Assembly: GCA_030065095.1 (NCBI GenBank)
Contig: JASJDP010000016.1
Span: 186,001-250,000, forward strand
Reading direction: 5' to 3'
Length of the DNA stretch: 64,000 nucleotides
From: Rhodobacter sp.
GTDB taxonomy: Bacteria > Pseudomonadota > Alphaproteobacteria > Rhodobacterales > Rhodobacteraceae
Position 1 is the first letter of the stretch. Every line of letters starts with the position of its first letter. The notes under the pieces are model-generated. The model was not told the origin of the DNA. It made no database searches and saw nothing but the letters and a program-made list of their open reading frames with translations. The position numbers and the translations under genes are program-made. Positions 1 through 8,191 of the stretch are shown in pieces.

Positions 1-737
1 GCCGCATCCGGCGAGATCCGCAGTTTCTGCGAGAAGATCAGCCCGCCGATCACCGCCGTGAAGGCGGATGTGACGACATAGACCTCCAGTTTGGTGCGCC
101 AGATATCGATACCCAGACCGCTTGCCGCCACCTCGCTGTCGCGGATCGCGGTCAGCGCCAGCCCCCTGCGCGAGCGCAGGAAGAGGTAGACCGACAGGAT
201 CACGATGACCGCGGCTCCCAGAGCCAGCCAGTAACTCAACGCCTCGCGGCCCGAGCGCGACGCGGCCAGCGACTTGACGACGCCCACCGGCAGCGACGAA
301 CCCGACCCGCCACCCAACGCCTGGATTTGGGCGAAACTCAATCGGAACACCTCGGCGATAACCCAGGTGCCGATGGCGAAATAGGCGCCTTTGAGGCGGA
401 AGATCAGCGTGGCGATGGGAACCGAAAGCATCGCGGCGAGCAGCCCCGCGGCAAGGATCGCCGCGATCGGATGCAACCCGCCGAAGATCGTCAGCGCAAA
501 CAGCATATAGCCGCCGAAGCCCACAAACGCCTGCTGCCCGACCGACACCAACCCCGCATAGCCCGCCATCAGGTTCCAAAGACAGGCGAGCGAGAGATAC
601 AGGTATATCTCGCCCATCAACCGCATGTCCGCCCGGCCCGCCCACCAGGGCGCGGCGGCCAGCACGAGCAGCGCCAGCGCGGCCACGACCGTCCCAACGC
701 GCGATGCGCGGGTCGAGCGGGTGACACGGGCGCTCAA
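1..737 (-). CDS. livM: Branched-chain amino acid-type ABC transporter permease LivM (partial)
   Basis: Inner-membrane permease of a LIV-type (HAAT) ABC importer. The reading frame continues past the left window edge, so the C-terminus is missing. Translated from the minus strand it shows the LivM hallmarks: a phrase like YLSLACLWNLMAGYAGLVSVG near residue 45, then GQQAFVGFGGY and, later, LRSRRGLALTAIRDSE, the cytoplasmic loop that contacts the ATPases. No ATG lies near the expected N-terminus; the best start is a TTG at 737 that overlaps the livH stop codon (TTGA). Last gene seen of the 1-7280 operon. The family call is secure, but the transported substrate is not known: LIV-type systems also carry aromatic and other carboxylic acids, and the catabolic genes upstream suggest this one does. 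Confidence 0.88.
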   Translation of the reverse strand, partial: MSARVTRSTRASRVGTVVAALALLVLAAAPWWAGRADMRLMGEIYLYLSLACLWNLMAGYAGLVSVGQQAFVGFGGYMLFALTIFGGLHPIAAILAAGLLAAMLSVPIATLIFRLKGAYFAIGTWVIAEVFRLSFAQIQALGGGSGSSLPVGVVKSLAASRSGREALSYWLALGAAVIVILSVYLFLRSRRGLALTAIRDSEVAASGLGIDIWRTKLEVYVVTSAFTAVIGGLIFSQKLRISPDA

Positions 738-1600
738 TGCTCGACCCTCGGGAACAGCCCATTGGGCCGCACGGCCAGCACCACCAAAAACGCGATATGC
801 CCGGCCAGCACCTGATAGCCCGGGTCGATCTTGGCGCCCAGCGTCTGCGCCACGCCCAGAATCACGCCGCCCGCGAGCGTGCCCCACAGATTGCCCAGGC
901 CGCCGATGATCACCGCCTCGAAGCCGAAGATCAGCCGGCCACCGCCGATCGCCGGGTCAAAGCTGGTGCGCATGCCCAGAAGGATCCCGGCAATGGCCGT
1001 CACCGCCAGCGCCAGCGCCATGGCCAGGCCGAAGACATGCGCCTTGTTGAGCCCCATGATCTGGGCGATGTCCTGGTTGTCGCTCACCGCCCGGAATCCA
1101 CGGCCAAGGGCGGTGGCGTAGAAGACCCATTGCAGCCCGGCGATCACGGCGACCGCGATGGCGAAGGTCAACAGGGGCAGAACGCCCACCGCCAGGCCTC
1201 CGACCGCCAGGCTCGCCGTCTCGATCGCCCCGCCGTTCAGTTTTTGCGGATCGGCGGTGAAGCCCTCGAGCAGCGCGTTCTGCAGGATCACCGACAACCC
1301 GAAGGTTACCAGCAGGGGCGGCAGGATATCCGGTCCCAAAGTCCGGTTCAGCACCCCGCGCTGCAGAGCATAGCCGATCGCCGCCATGAGAGGCATCACC
1401 ACGATCAGCGCCACGAACGGATGCACGCCCAACATCAACGTCGTCGACAGCCCAAGATAGGCCGCCAGCACGATCAGGTCGCCATGGGCGATATTCACCA
1501 GCCGCATCACCCCGAAGATCAGGCTGAGACCGGCGGCAAACAGGGCGTAAAGCCCGCCCAACAGCGTGCCCTGCACGATGGCGCCGACCCACTCGATCAT
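734..1600 (-). CDS. livH: Branched-chain amino acid-type ABC transporter permease LivH
   Basis: Second membrane permease of the LIV-type importer, 288 residues, about the usual LivH length. The N-terminus (MIEWVGAIVQGTLLGGLYAL) followed by GLSLIFGVMRLVNIAHGD is the classical LivH signature, and near the C-terminus AVIIGGLGNLWGTLAGG is the conserved loop found in this family. The whole protein is hydrophobic with eight or so membrane segments. The start ATG at 1600 overlaps the livF stop (ATGA), so the longer frame that extends to 1690 is not used. It works with LivM as the transmembrane pore driven by LivG and LivF. Confidence 0.92.
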   Translation of the reverse strand: MIEWVGAIVQGTLLGGLYALFAAGLSLIFGVMRLVNIAHGDLIVLAAYLGLSTTLMLGVHPFVALIVVMPLMAAIGYALQRGVLNRTLGPDILPPLLVTFGLSVILQNALLEGFTADPQKLNGGAIETASLAVGGLAVGVLPLLTFAIAVAVIAGLQWVFYATALGRGFRAVSDNQDIAQIMGLNKAHVFGLAMALALAVTAIAGILLGMRTSFDPAIGGGRLIFGFEAVIIGGLGNLWGTLAGGVILGVAQTLGAKIDPGYQVLAGHIAFLVVLAVRPNGLFPRVEH

Positions 1601-2304
1601 GCCACGACCCCGAAATAGGCCTGGGTGATCTGGTCGTGGGTCACGTCCTCGGTCCGCGCCTCCAGCGACACGCGGCCTTCTTGCAGGCAATAGACACGGG
1701 ACGAGACCGACAGCGCCTTCAGGATATCCTGCTCGACGATCATCGCGGTCATGCCCTCGCCGACAATGCCGGGCAGCGCGTCGTAGATCGACTTGATCAC
1801 CACCGGGGCGAGCCCGAGGCTGATCTCATCAAACATAACCAGGTCCGGATTCGCCATCAGCGCCCGGCCGATTGCCACCATCTGCTGCTGCCCGCCCGAC
1901 AGCGAGGTCGAGGCCTGACGGCGCCGCTCCTTCAGGATCGGGAACAGGTCATAGACCTTTTCCAGCGACCAGGGCCCCGGCCGCCCGACCTTGCCGCCCA
2001 GCAGCAGGTTTTCCTCTACGGACAAGGACGGGAACAATTGCCGTCCCTCGGGCACCAGCGCGATGCCCAAGTGAGCCACCACATCGGCGCGCAGGCCGCC
2101 GATGGGCCGGCCGCGATAGACGATCTGTCCGGGCTTGTTCTTCAGAAGTCCCGAGATCGAGCGCAGCATCGTCGTCTTGCCCGCCCCGTTGGCGCCGATG
2201 ATTGCGATGACCTCGCCCTCGGCCAGCGTCATGTCGACCCCGAACAAAGCCTGGAAGTCGCCGTAGCGCGCATCGAGCGCGTTTAGGGACAAAACCTCAG
2301 GCAT
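1597..2304 (-). CDS. livF: LIV-type ABC transporter ATP-binding protein LivF
   Basis: ATPase subunit of the importer, 235 residues. It has Walker A GANGAGKTT near residue 37, the ABC signature LSGGQQQ near 137, and Walker B LVMFDEISLGLAP just after it, the last being typical of LivF. The start chosen is the ATG at 2304 (MPEVLSLNALDARYG); a second in-frame ATG two codons upstream at 2310 is equally possible. The start lies inside the livG stop region (8-base overlap) and the stop overlaps the livH ATG, so translation is probably coupled along the operon. Confidence 0.92.
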   Translation of the reverse strand: MPEVLSLNALDARYGDFQALFGVDMTLAEGEVIAIIGANGAGKTTMLRSISGLLKNKPGQIVYRGRPIGGLRADVVAHLGIALVPEGRQLFPSLSVEENLLLGGKVGRPGPWSLEKVYDLFPILKERRRQASTSLSGGQQQMVAIGRALMANPDLVMFDEISLGLAPVVIKSIYDALPGIVGEGMTAMIVEQDILKALSVSSRVYCLQEGRVSLEARTEDVTHDQITQAYFGVVA

Positions 2305-3025
2305 CGGCATCGATCCCCAGGTAGATCTCCTTGACCTCGGGCAGCTCCATGATCGTGTTCGGGTCGCCCTCGGCAATTTGCTTGCCGAAATCTATCACGA
2401 TCACCCGCTCGACGACGGCCAAGAGCGCGTGAAGCACATGCTCGATCCAGATGATCGTGGTACCGCTGGCATGGATGCGCTTGATCGTGTCGATCAGTTC
2501 CACGCATTCGGCATCGGTCAGCCCGCCGGCGATTTCGTCCAGCAGTAACAGCCGCGGTCTGGCTGCCAGCGCCCGCGCCAGTTCCAGCCGCTTGCGTTCC
2601 AGCAGAGACAACGCTCCGGCGCGCAGGTTGGCCTTCGGCATCAACCCGGTTTGCTGCAAGACGTCGAGCGCATGCTCCTCCGCCTCGGCCCCATGCATCC
2701 CGGCGCCTTGCGTGGCCCCGACCAAAGCGTTCTCAAACACCGTCATCCCGCCGAAGGGCTGCGGGATCTGAAACGACCGCGCGATGCCGTGCTTGCACCG
2801 CGCGGCGGCCGAAAACCCGGTGATGTCCTCGCCCGCGAAGGCGATCCGCCCGGCATCGGGCTTCAGCGCCCCGGTGATCAGGTTGAAAAGAGAGGTCTTG
2901 CCCGCCCCGTTCGGCCCCAGAATCCCCAACGCCTCGCCGTTCCTGACATCAAAGGTCGTGTCATCAGCGACGACAACGGCGTCAAAGCTCTTCCGCAGGC
3001 CGGAAATCGACAGAATGGCGGACAA
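2297..3025 (-). CDS. livG: LIV-type ABC transporter ATP-binding protein LivG
   Basis: Second ATPase of the importer, 242 residues. Walker A is GPNGAGKTS near residue 37, and Walker B is LLLLDEIAGGL. The ABC signature region reads LSLLERKRLELARAL instead of LSGGQ. I know this kind of altered signature from a subgroup of LivG proteins that accompany non-amino-acid LIV systems, so I read it as a subfamily trait and not as damage. It starts 10 bases after the stop of the binding-protein gene (TGA at 3038-3036) and overlaps livF. Confidence 0.92.
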   Translation of the reverse strand: MSAILSISGLRKSFDAVVVADDTTFDVRNGEALGILGPNGAGKTSLFNLITGALKPDAGRIAFAGEDITGFSAAARCKHGIARSFQIPQPFGGMTVFENALVGATQGAGMHGAEAEEHALDVLQQTGLMPKANLRAGALSLLERKRLELARALAARPRLLLLDEIAGGLTDAECVELIDTIKRIHASGTTIIWIEHVLHALLAVVERVIVIDFGKQIAEGDPNTIMELPEVKEIYLGIDADA

Positions 3026-3035
3026 GACCCGTGCC

Positions 3036-4304
3036 TCAGCTCAACAGCTGCAACTCGCCGCCCACCGGGATCTCTGGGGCGTGGCTGTTATTGGTGATCA
3101 CCAGCTCGACAACGTCCCCGCTCTTCTGCCACTGCCCCGACACCAGCGGCGTCTTCGACACGTTCGGCACCGGCCCGGTGGCCCAGTTCACCTCGCCCAC
3201 GATGGTCGACATGTCGGTGCCCTTGATCGCCGCGGCGATCGCTTCGTAGTCGTCGAGATCCTCGGCGCGCGACACGACGTCCGCCACCACCTCGAAGAGC
3301 GCATGCTTGAACCCGATGGGCTGGGTCCAGGGCCGCCCGGTCGCGGCGGAATACCCGCCCGCCAGGTCGCCCGCGGAAATCCCCGTCAGTGACGAATTGA
3401 ACGGATGGTTCGGCGACCACCAGATCTCGGTCGTCAACCCGATGCCCCGGTCTCCCAGGGCCTCGATGGCCGACGGGAACAGCAGCGCCTTGCCGATCGT
3501 CGCCACTTTGGGCCGGAACCCCTGCTGCGCCGCCTGGGACCAGAACGTGCCGAAATCCGGCGGGATCATCACGCCGGTCACGATCTCGCACCCCGCATCC
3601 TTGAACGCACCGATATAGTTCGAGAAATCGTCGTTCAGCGGCTGGAACCGGCCCGGATCGGTCAGCTCGAACCCCTGCGCGGCCAGCGGCTTCGGCAGGC
3701 CAAGCTCCGGGTCGCCCCAGGCGTTGCCGTCGGCGTCATTCGGGAACAGACCGCCGACCTTTTTCGCAACGCCGCTGTCGTTCCAGAGCCCGGTAAAGTT
3801 GGCGATGACGTCCTCGAGCCCCCAGAAGAAGTGATAGGTGTACTGGAACCCCTCCGCCGGATTGCCGCCGCGGCCAAAGAAATAGGGCTGCCAGGGCGCG
3901 TCGGTGGTGATGCAGGGCACCTCGTTGATCTCGGCCTGATCGGCCACCGGGTTGGTGGTGTCGGGCGTCGCCGCGGCGGTGATGATGTCGACCTCGTCGC
4001 CCAGGATCAGGTCGGCCGCGACCTCGGCAGCCCGGTTCGGGTTCGACTGGCTGTCCTTCTTGATGATCTCGATATTGTAGGACTTGCCGTTGTTCATCAC
4101 GCCGCCTGCGAAATGCGCGCGCAGGCCTTCCAAGATGTAGTCATCCGCCTCCGCGAACCCGGCCAACGGCCCGGTCGAGGGCGTCACGAATCCCACCTTG
4201 ATCGTCGGGCTCTGCGCGTAGGCGCGCGTGCTGCGCAGGATCGCCGGGGTCGCAACTCCCGCGGCCAGTCCACCCAATAGCTGGCGCCGTGTCGTCGTCT
4301 TCAT
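3036..4304 (-). CDS. Periplasmic substrate-binding protein of the LIV-type ABC importer
   Basis: Type I periplasmic binding protein of the LivK/amide-binding family, 422 residues. The start at 4304 is preceded by a strong GGGAGGAG ribosome binding site. The N-terminus contains TTRRQLLGG followed by a hydrophobic stretch and an Ala-x-Ala cleavage region (ending TRAYAQS), which fits a twin-arginine-type export signal. The mature part opens IKVGFVTPSTGPLAGFAEAD, the standard binding-protein start. Its ATG overlaps the stop of the upstream dehydrogenase gene (ATGA), an unusual tie between a catabolic enzyme and an importer that argues the importer carries the pathway's substrate. The ligand cannot be read from sequence. 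Confidence 0.88.
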   Translation of the reverse strand: MKTTTRRQLLGGLAAGVATPAILRSTRAYAQSPTIKVGFVTPSTGPLAGFAEADDYILEGLRAHFAGGVMNNGKSYNIEIIKKDSQSNPNRAAEVAADLILGDEVDIITAAATPDTTNPVADQAEINEVPCITTDAPWQPYFFGRGGNPAEGFQYTYHFFWGLEDVIANFTGLWNDSGVAKKVGGLFPNDADGNAWGDPELGLPKPLAAQGFELTDPGRFQPLNDDFSNYIGAFKDAGCEIVTGVMIPPDFGTFWSQAAQQGFRPKVATIGKALLFPSAIEALGDRGIGLTTEIWWSPNHPFNSSLTGISAGDLAGGYSAATGRPWTQPIGFKHALFEVVADVVSRAEDLDDYEAIAAAIKGTDMSTIVGEVNWATGPVPNVSKTPLVSGQWQKSGDVVELVITNNSHAPEIPVGGELQLLS

Positions 4305-5245
4305 GTCTCTCCTCCCATGTGTCCGGATCCGTCGGGCAAGATTGCCTCTAGTTTTCTCAGGTGATCCGCGACCCTCTCCTTGGTAGCAGCGAGATCGCCG
4401 TTTTCCCAATCCCTAAATCCAGCCCCCACGGCCATTCCCGTGCGACCCCGGTCGCGGAGCTCTTGCAGATAGGGCGAGGGCGCGGGCCGCGCGTCGAGAT
4501 CGAAAAGCACCTGTTTGTGGATGTCCTGCGTGAGCTCGATGCCCACGAGGTCGGCATTCTCCAGCGGCCCCAGCACCGCGAGCCGCCGCCCGAAGCTGGC
4601 CTTGACCACGTCGTCCACGGCCTTTGCACTGCAAATGCCATTTTCCACGAGGCTCACGGCCTCGCGCCAGAGCGCGTGCTGCAGCCGGTTTCCGATGAAG
4701 CCGGGCACGTCCTTTTCGACCATCACCGGGGTCTTGCCGGCCCCGGCCAGCAGGTCGAACATGGCCCTTGCCAGGGCGGGGTCGGTCCATTCGGTCTTCA
4801 CAACCTCCACCAGCGGGATCATATGCGGCGGGTTCCACCAATGCGTGCCGAGCGCGCGATGGCGCGTTTCGAGGCCGCCCATGATCTTCGAGATCTGGAT
4901 GACGGAGGTATTCGAGGCGAGAATCGCCTGCGAAGGCGCATGGCCTTCGATCTCTGCAAAGATCGCCTGCTTGAGCTCGAGCTTCTCCGGTGCGGCCTCG
5001 AAGACGACATCGGCAGCCGCCACCGCATCGGGGAGGGAGGGGCAGAGGGTGAGCCGGGCCAGGGCGGCGTCGATCTCTGCCTGCTCGGCGCCAAGCAGCG
5101 CCAGGCTCTCCGCCACCCGCGCCGGAACGCTTTCCAGCATCTCGGGCGCCGGGTCCACCACCGAGACGCCGTGGCCCGCCCGCGCGAATGTCAGCGCGAT
5201 GCCGTGGCCCATTAGACCGCCCCCTATGACGGCGATGCGCGTCAT
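4301..5245 (-). CDS. 3-hydroxyacyl-CoA dehydrogenase family protein
   Basis: NAD-dependent dehydrogenase of the 3-hydroxyacyl-CoA dehydrogenase fold, 314 residues. The Rossmann motif GGGLMGHGIA lies at residues 8-17 and an acidic cofactor-binding residue follows (VVDPAPEM), pointing to NAD. The conserved catalytic region reads GTHWWNPPHMIPLVEVV, and FIGNRLQHALWREAV follows in the C-terminal domain. Proteins of this size and pattern oxidise 3-hydroxyacyl-CoA, carnitine, gulonate or other 3-hydroxy acids, so the substrate is open. Start and stop both overlap the neighbouring genes (ATGA at each end). Likely role: an oxidation step of the pathway fed by the adjacent importer. Confidence 0.85.
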   Translation of the reverse strand: MTRIAVIGGGLMGHGIALTFARAGHGVSVVDPAPEMLESVPARVAESLALLGAEQAEIDAALARLTLCPSLPDAVAAADVVFEAAPEKLELKQAIFAEIEGHAPSQAILASNTSVIQISKIMGGLETRHRALGTHWWNPPHMIPLVEVVKTEWTDPALARAMFDLLAGAGKTPVMVEKDVPGFIGNRLQHALWREAVSLVENGICSAKAVDDVVKASFGRRLAVLGPLENADLVGIELTQDIHKQVLFDLDARPAPSPYLQELRDRGRTGMAVGAGFRDWENGDLAATKERVADHLRKLEAILPDGSGHMGGET

Positions 5246-6027
5246 CCGGCGGTATAGCCCCCATCGGCGTAAAGGATGTGTCCGGTGTAGAAATCCGACG
5301 CTTTCGAGGCCAGGAACAACAGAGGCCCGGCGAGGTCCTCCGGCTCGCCCAACCGGCCCTTCGGGACCCGGGCCAGAAACCCGCTGCGCACCGCCTTGGC
5401 GTTGTCGTCGTCGCCGAACATCCAGGCCGTGAGCGGCGAACGGAACACCGTCGGCGCGATGGCGTTCACGGTGATGCCGGTCGGGCCGAGCTCGCAACCC
5501 AGCGCCTTGGTGATCCCGTCCACCGCCGCCTTCGAGGCGCAGTAGGCGGTGTAGCCCGCCGGATGCCCCAACAGCCCGCGCGCCGAGGACATCAGCACGA
5601 TCTTGCCCCCGTCGCCTTGCGCCTTCATCTGCCTGGTCGCCGCCCGCGCCATCAGCCAGCTTTGCGTGACATTGGCGTCCATCACCGCGTCGAAGGTCCC
5701 GGCTTCCATCTCGTCGATCTTGGCGACCTTGTTCATGCCGGACGCGACGACGAGGATGTCGATCCGCCCGAACGCCTCGACGGTCTTTGCGATCAGATCG
5801 TCGCAGGCCGCTTCGCTGTCCGGCCGGGCGTTGATCTGCACTGTTTCGCCCTTGCAGCCTGCGGCCACCTCGGCCATCGCCTCGGCATTGCCCGCCGCCA
5901 GCGCGACCCTGCAGCCAGCCCCCGACAAGCACCGCGCGGCGACGGCACCAAAGGCGCCCGAGGCGCCGGTGATCAGCGCCACCTTGCCCGAGACGTCGAA
6001 GAACGACAGTGGATTGTCGAGGCTCAT
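5242..6027 (-). CDS. Short-chain dehydrogenase/reductase (SDR)
   Basis: Classical SDR oxidoreductase of 261 residues. The nucleotide-binding motif TGASGAFG is near residue 20, catalytic Ser in LMSSARG, and YxxxK in YTAYCASKAA. The C-terminal DGGYTAG ending is typical. It probably oxidises or reduces a hydroxyl/keto group on the imported compound. The start ATG at 6027 overlaps the stop of the cupin gene (ATGA); the longer frame to 6270 reads through the upstream gene and is not used. It resembles gluconate 5-dehydrogenase-like SDRs in general layout, but the substrate is not determinable. Confidence 0.88.
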   Translation of the reverse strand: MSLDNPLSFFDVSGKVALITGASGAFGAVAARCLSGAGCRVALAAGNAEAMAEVAAGCKGETVQINARPDSEAACDDLIAKTVEAFGRIDILVVASGMNKVAKIDEMEAGTFDAVMDANVTQSWLMARAATRQMKAQGDGGKIVLMSSARGLLGHPAGYTAYCASKAAVDGITKALGCELGPTGITVNAIAPTVFRSPLTAWMFGDDDNAKAVRSGFLARVPKGRLGEPEDLAGPLLFLASKASDFYTGHILYADGGYTAG

Positions 6028-6377
6028 TTCGGACGCCCTCCGTCGGGATAGGGGATCACCACCAGCATCTTGCAGACGTGGTTCGACTTGTTTTCGATCC
6101 GACGCACCTGGCCGGGCGGCACAGTGCAGCTGTCCATCGCGCGCAAGACCTCCGTCTTGCCGTCCCACTCGATGGTCATCTCGCCGTCCAGCACGACATA
6201 GATCTTCTCGAACGGCGTCGAATCCGGCCCCGCGCCGCCGCCGGGCAGAAACTGGCTGAACCCGACCCACTGGTTTTCCGGCCCGCCGTCCTCGAACCCT
6301 TGCAGCCGCAGCCCCGTGACCCCCCAGTGATTGGGAGCCTCATAGGGCACAGCGTCCTCGAAACGTTTGATCAGCAT
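6024..6377 (-). CDS. Small cupin-domain protein
   Basis: A 117-residue single-domain cupin. It shows the two cupin motifs in degenerate form: the first around PFEKIYVVLDGEMTIEW and the second around VPPGQVRRIENKS. The usual metal-binding His residues (HxH in motif 1 and His in motif 2) are missing, so it probably does not bind a metal in the normal way. I chose the ATG at 6377 because a GAGGGAG ribosome binding site sits nine bases upstream; a GTG at 6440 would add 21 residues. Its role in the operon (isomerase, lactone handling or binding protein) is unknown. Confidence 0.75.
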   Translation of the reverse strand: MLIKRFEDAVPYEAPNHWGVTGLRLQGFEDGGPENQWVGFSQFLPGGGAGPDSTPFEKIYVVLDGEMTIEWDGKTEVLRAMDSCTVPPGQVRRIENKSNHVCKMLVVIPYPDGGRPK

Positions 6378-6443
6378 GTCCGCGATCTCCCTCAAGCCGA
6401 TGTCGGTGTCCGACAAGAGCCCTCCACCGGGCCCGGGCACCGA

Positions 6444-7280
6444 TCAGAACGCCTCGCCGGCCTCGATCCGGTACTGCTGAGCCTTGTCGACCATCGCCAC
6501 CAACCGGATAATGCAGCCATCGCCGCGGTCCCAGTTCCACGGGAAGAAGGCGAAGGTCACGCGCTTGCCGGTCACCGCATCCAGATCGCCGCCCACGTTC
6601 TCGATGCCCAGAATGCCGTTGTTGAACAGGATCCGGTGCACCGGCTCCCACTCGGGAAAGGCTTCGTCCCAAGCAATCCCGCCCGACCAGTCCTTGTATT
6701 CCTCGGCAAGATGCGGGTGCAGCGGCCCGTTCCTGTGAGGCCCGATCGCGGTCGCCAGCGGATGGTCATTGGCTTGTGTGTCATGGCCCACGACCTTGAT
6801 CCCCTTCTCCACCATCCACTCTCCGGCAGATGGCACAAGCCCCGGACAATGCGTAAAGTAATCGCCGTCCTCATACTGATGATGCCAGCCGGTGTTGATG
6901 ATCAGCACGTCGTTCCTGCGGATTGCATGGCCGCAGGCGGCCTCCAGATCGTCGGCGGTGATCTGCTCCCACTTCTTCTTGGGGATCGACACCACCAGCC
7001 CGGACCCAAAGAAGTGCGGCAGCGGCACCTCGTCGATGAACGGCGTGCCCTGCACCACATGCGCCGGTGCATCGATATGCGTGGTGACATGCATCGTCGT
7101 GGTGAGCGTCTGGCTCAGCACGCCGGACTTGGCCATGTAATGCATCCGCTCGATCTGCACGTCGCGGAAATACGGCCAGTTCGGACACTGGAACCCGTAG
7201 CGGTGGCTGAGGTTGTAGAACTCCAGCCCCATGTCGTTGTCGGTATTGCCCTGAAACTCGATGCCGCGAATGGTGACCAT
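6444..7280 (-). CDS. Cyclase-family (kynurenine formamidase-like) metal hydrolase
   Basis: Putative Zn/Mn-dependent hydrolase of the cyclase (PF04199) family, 278 residues. The family's metal-binding stretch is present as HVTTHIDAPAHV near residues 80-91 (H-x3-H-x-D-x-P-x-H). Relatives open amide, lactone or cyclic imide/isatin rings. The ATG at 7280 has a clean GGAGGATACG ribosome binding site. It is the first gene of the operon running down to livM, and its promoter region faces the IclR regulator. The combination of a ring-opening-type hydrolase, an SDR, a hydroxyacyl-CoA-type dehydrogenase and an importer suggests catabolism of a ring compound. Confidence 0.8.
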   Translation of the reverse strand: MVTIRGIEFQGNTDNDMGLEFYNLSHRYGFQCPNWPYFRDVQIERMHYMAKSGVLSQTLTTTMHVTTHIDAPAHVVQGTPFIDEVPLPHFFGSGLVVSIPKKKWEQITADDLEAACGHAIRRNDVLIINTGWHHQYEDGDYFTHCPGLVPSAGEWMVEKGIKVVGHDTQANDHPLATAIGPHRNGPLHPHLAEEYKDWSGGIAWDEAFPEWEPVHRILFNNGILGIENVGGDLDAVTGKRVTFAFFPWNWDRGDGCIIRLVAMVDKAQQYRIEAGEAF

Positions 7281-7318
7281 CGTATCCTCCCAAGCGTCTT
7301 CGTTATGTTTCGCATCAT

Positions 7319-7332
7319 GGTGCATATGTACC
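7319..7332. promoter_or_regulatory. Candidate operator between the cyclase operon and iclR-type gene
   Basis: A 14-base imperfect palindrome (GGTGCATATGTACC; 12 of 14 positions symmetric) centred on CATATG in the 140-base divergent intergenic region. A 10-base direct repeat TCATGGTGCA occurs at 7315-7324 and again at 7359-7368, 44 bases apart, about four helical turns. Both features are where an IclR-type regulator controlling the operon and its own gene would bind. Binding is inference. Confidence 0.4.
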
Positions 7333-7420
7333 GTATTGCGGTCAATCCTTGATTTTCCTCATGGTGCAGTTTAGCGTCAGGCGACCGCTGTGTGGTTTCC
7401 GGAAGGTTTGCGGGTTCGGA

Positions 7421-8167
7421 ATGAACGTCCAAAAGGATCATAAAAATCAGGGGATTCAGGTGATTTCCCGGGCGGCGGATATCTTGGCCACCCTGGCCGA
7501 GGACACCGGCGGATTGAGCCTTGGTCAGATCGCGCGCAAGGTGAAGCTGCCCCGTTCTACGGTACAGCGCATCGTCAGCGCGCTAGGCTCCGAGGGCTTC
7601 GTGACCACCGATTCCGGCAACGGGGGAATCAGGCTCGGGCCGCAAATCCAGACCCTTGCCCAGGCCTCGGCGCGCGATGCGCGGGACCGGCTGCGCCCGC
7701 TGATGCAAGGCATCGCCGAGGCGACCGGAGAGACCGTGGATCTGGCGGTGCTCGACGGCGGTAAGATGCTGTTCGTCGATCAGATCGTCGGCCGTCAGCG
7801 TCTGCGCACGGTCTCGAGCATCGGCGAGCGGTTTCCGCTCACGACGACCGCCAACGGCAAGGCCGCGCTGTCCTGCCTCGACCCAGCGCAGGCGGCGAAA
7901 CTGATCATTGCCGAGTTCGAGGCAGAGGGCCGCCCGGGCGCGCCTCTGACGGACCTGCTGAAAGAGATCGACCTGATCCGCGCAGGGGATCTCGCCACGG
8001 ACGAAAACGAACACACCGAGGGGATTTGCGCGGCCGGCTTTGCCATCGTCGATCCGGGCGGAGAGATCTACGCGCTCTCGGTCCCGGTGCCAAGCACCCG
8101 GTATGACAGGATAAAATCCGACCTCCAGGCGACGCTGAAACAGTGGAGGGTCACGTTCAACGCATAG
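7421..8167 (+). CDS. IclR-family transcriptional regulator
   Basis: A 248-residue regulator with an N-terminal winged helix (GGLSLGQIARKVKLPRSTVQ, residues about 30-49) and a C-terminal IclR effector domain with ANGKAALSCL and EHTEGICAAGFAIVD motifs. The start at 7421 (MNVQKDHK) gives the normal family length; a more upstream frame to 7349 has an atypical N-terminus. It is divergent from the 1-7280 operon and separated by 140 bases, so it most likely regulates that operon in response to a pathway metabolite. Confidence 0.9.
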   Translation: MNVQKDHKNQGIQVISRAADILATLAEDTGGLSLGQIARKVKLPRSTVQRIVSALGSEGFVTTDSGNGGIRLGPQIQTLAQASARDARDRLRPLMQGIAEATGETVDLAVLDGGKMLFVDQIVGRQRLRTVSSIGERFPLTTTANGKAALSCLDPAQAAKLIIAEFEAEGRPGAPLTDLLKEIDLIRAGDLATDENEHTEGICAAGFAIVDPGGEIYALSVPVPSTRYDRIKSDLQATLKQWRVTFNA

Positions 8168-8191
8168 GCCAAACGGGTGGTCGACGGACCC

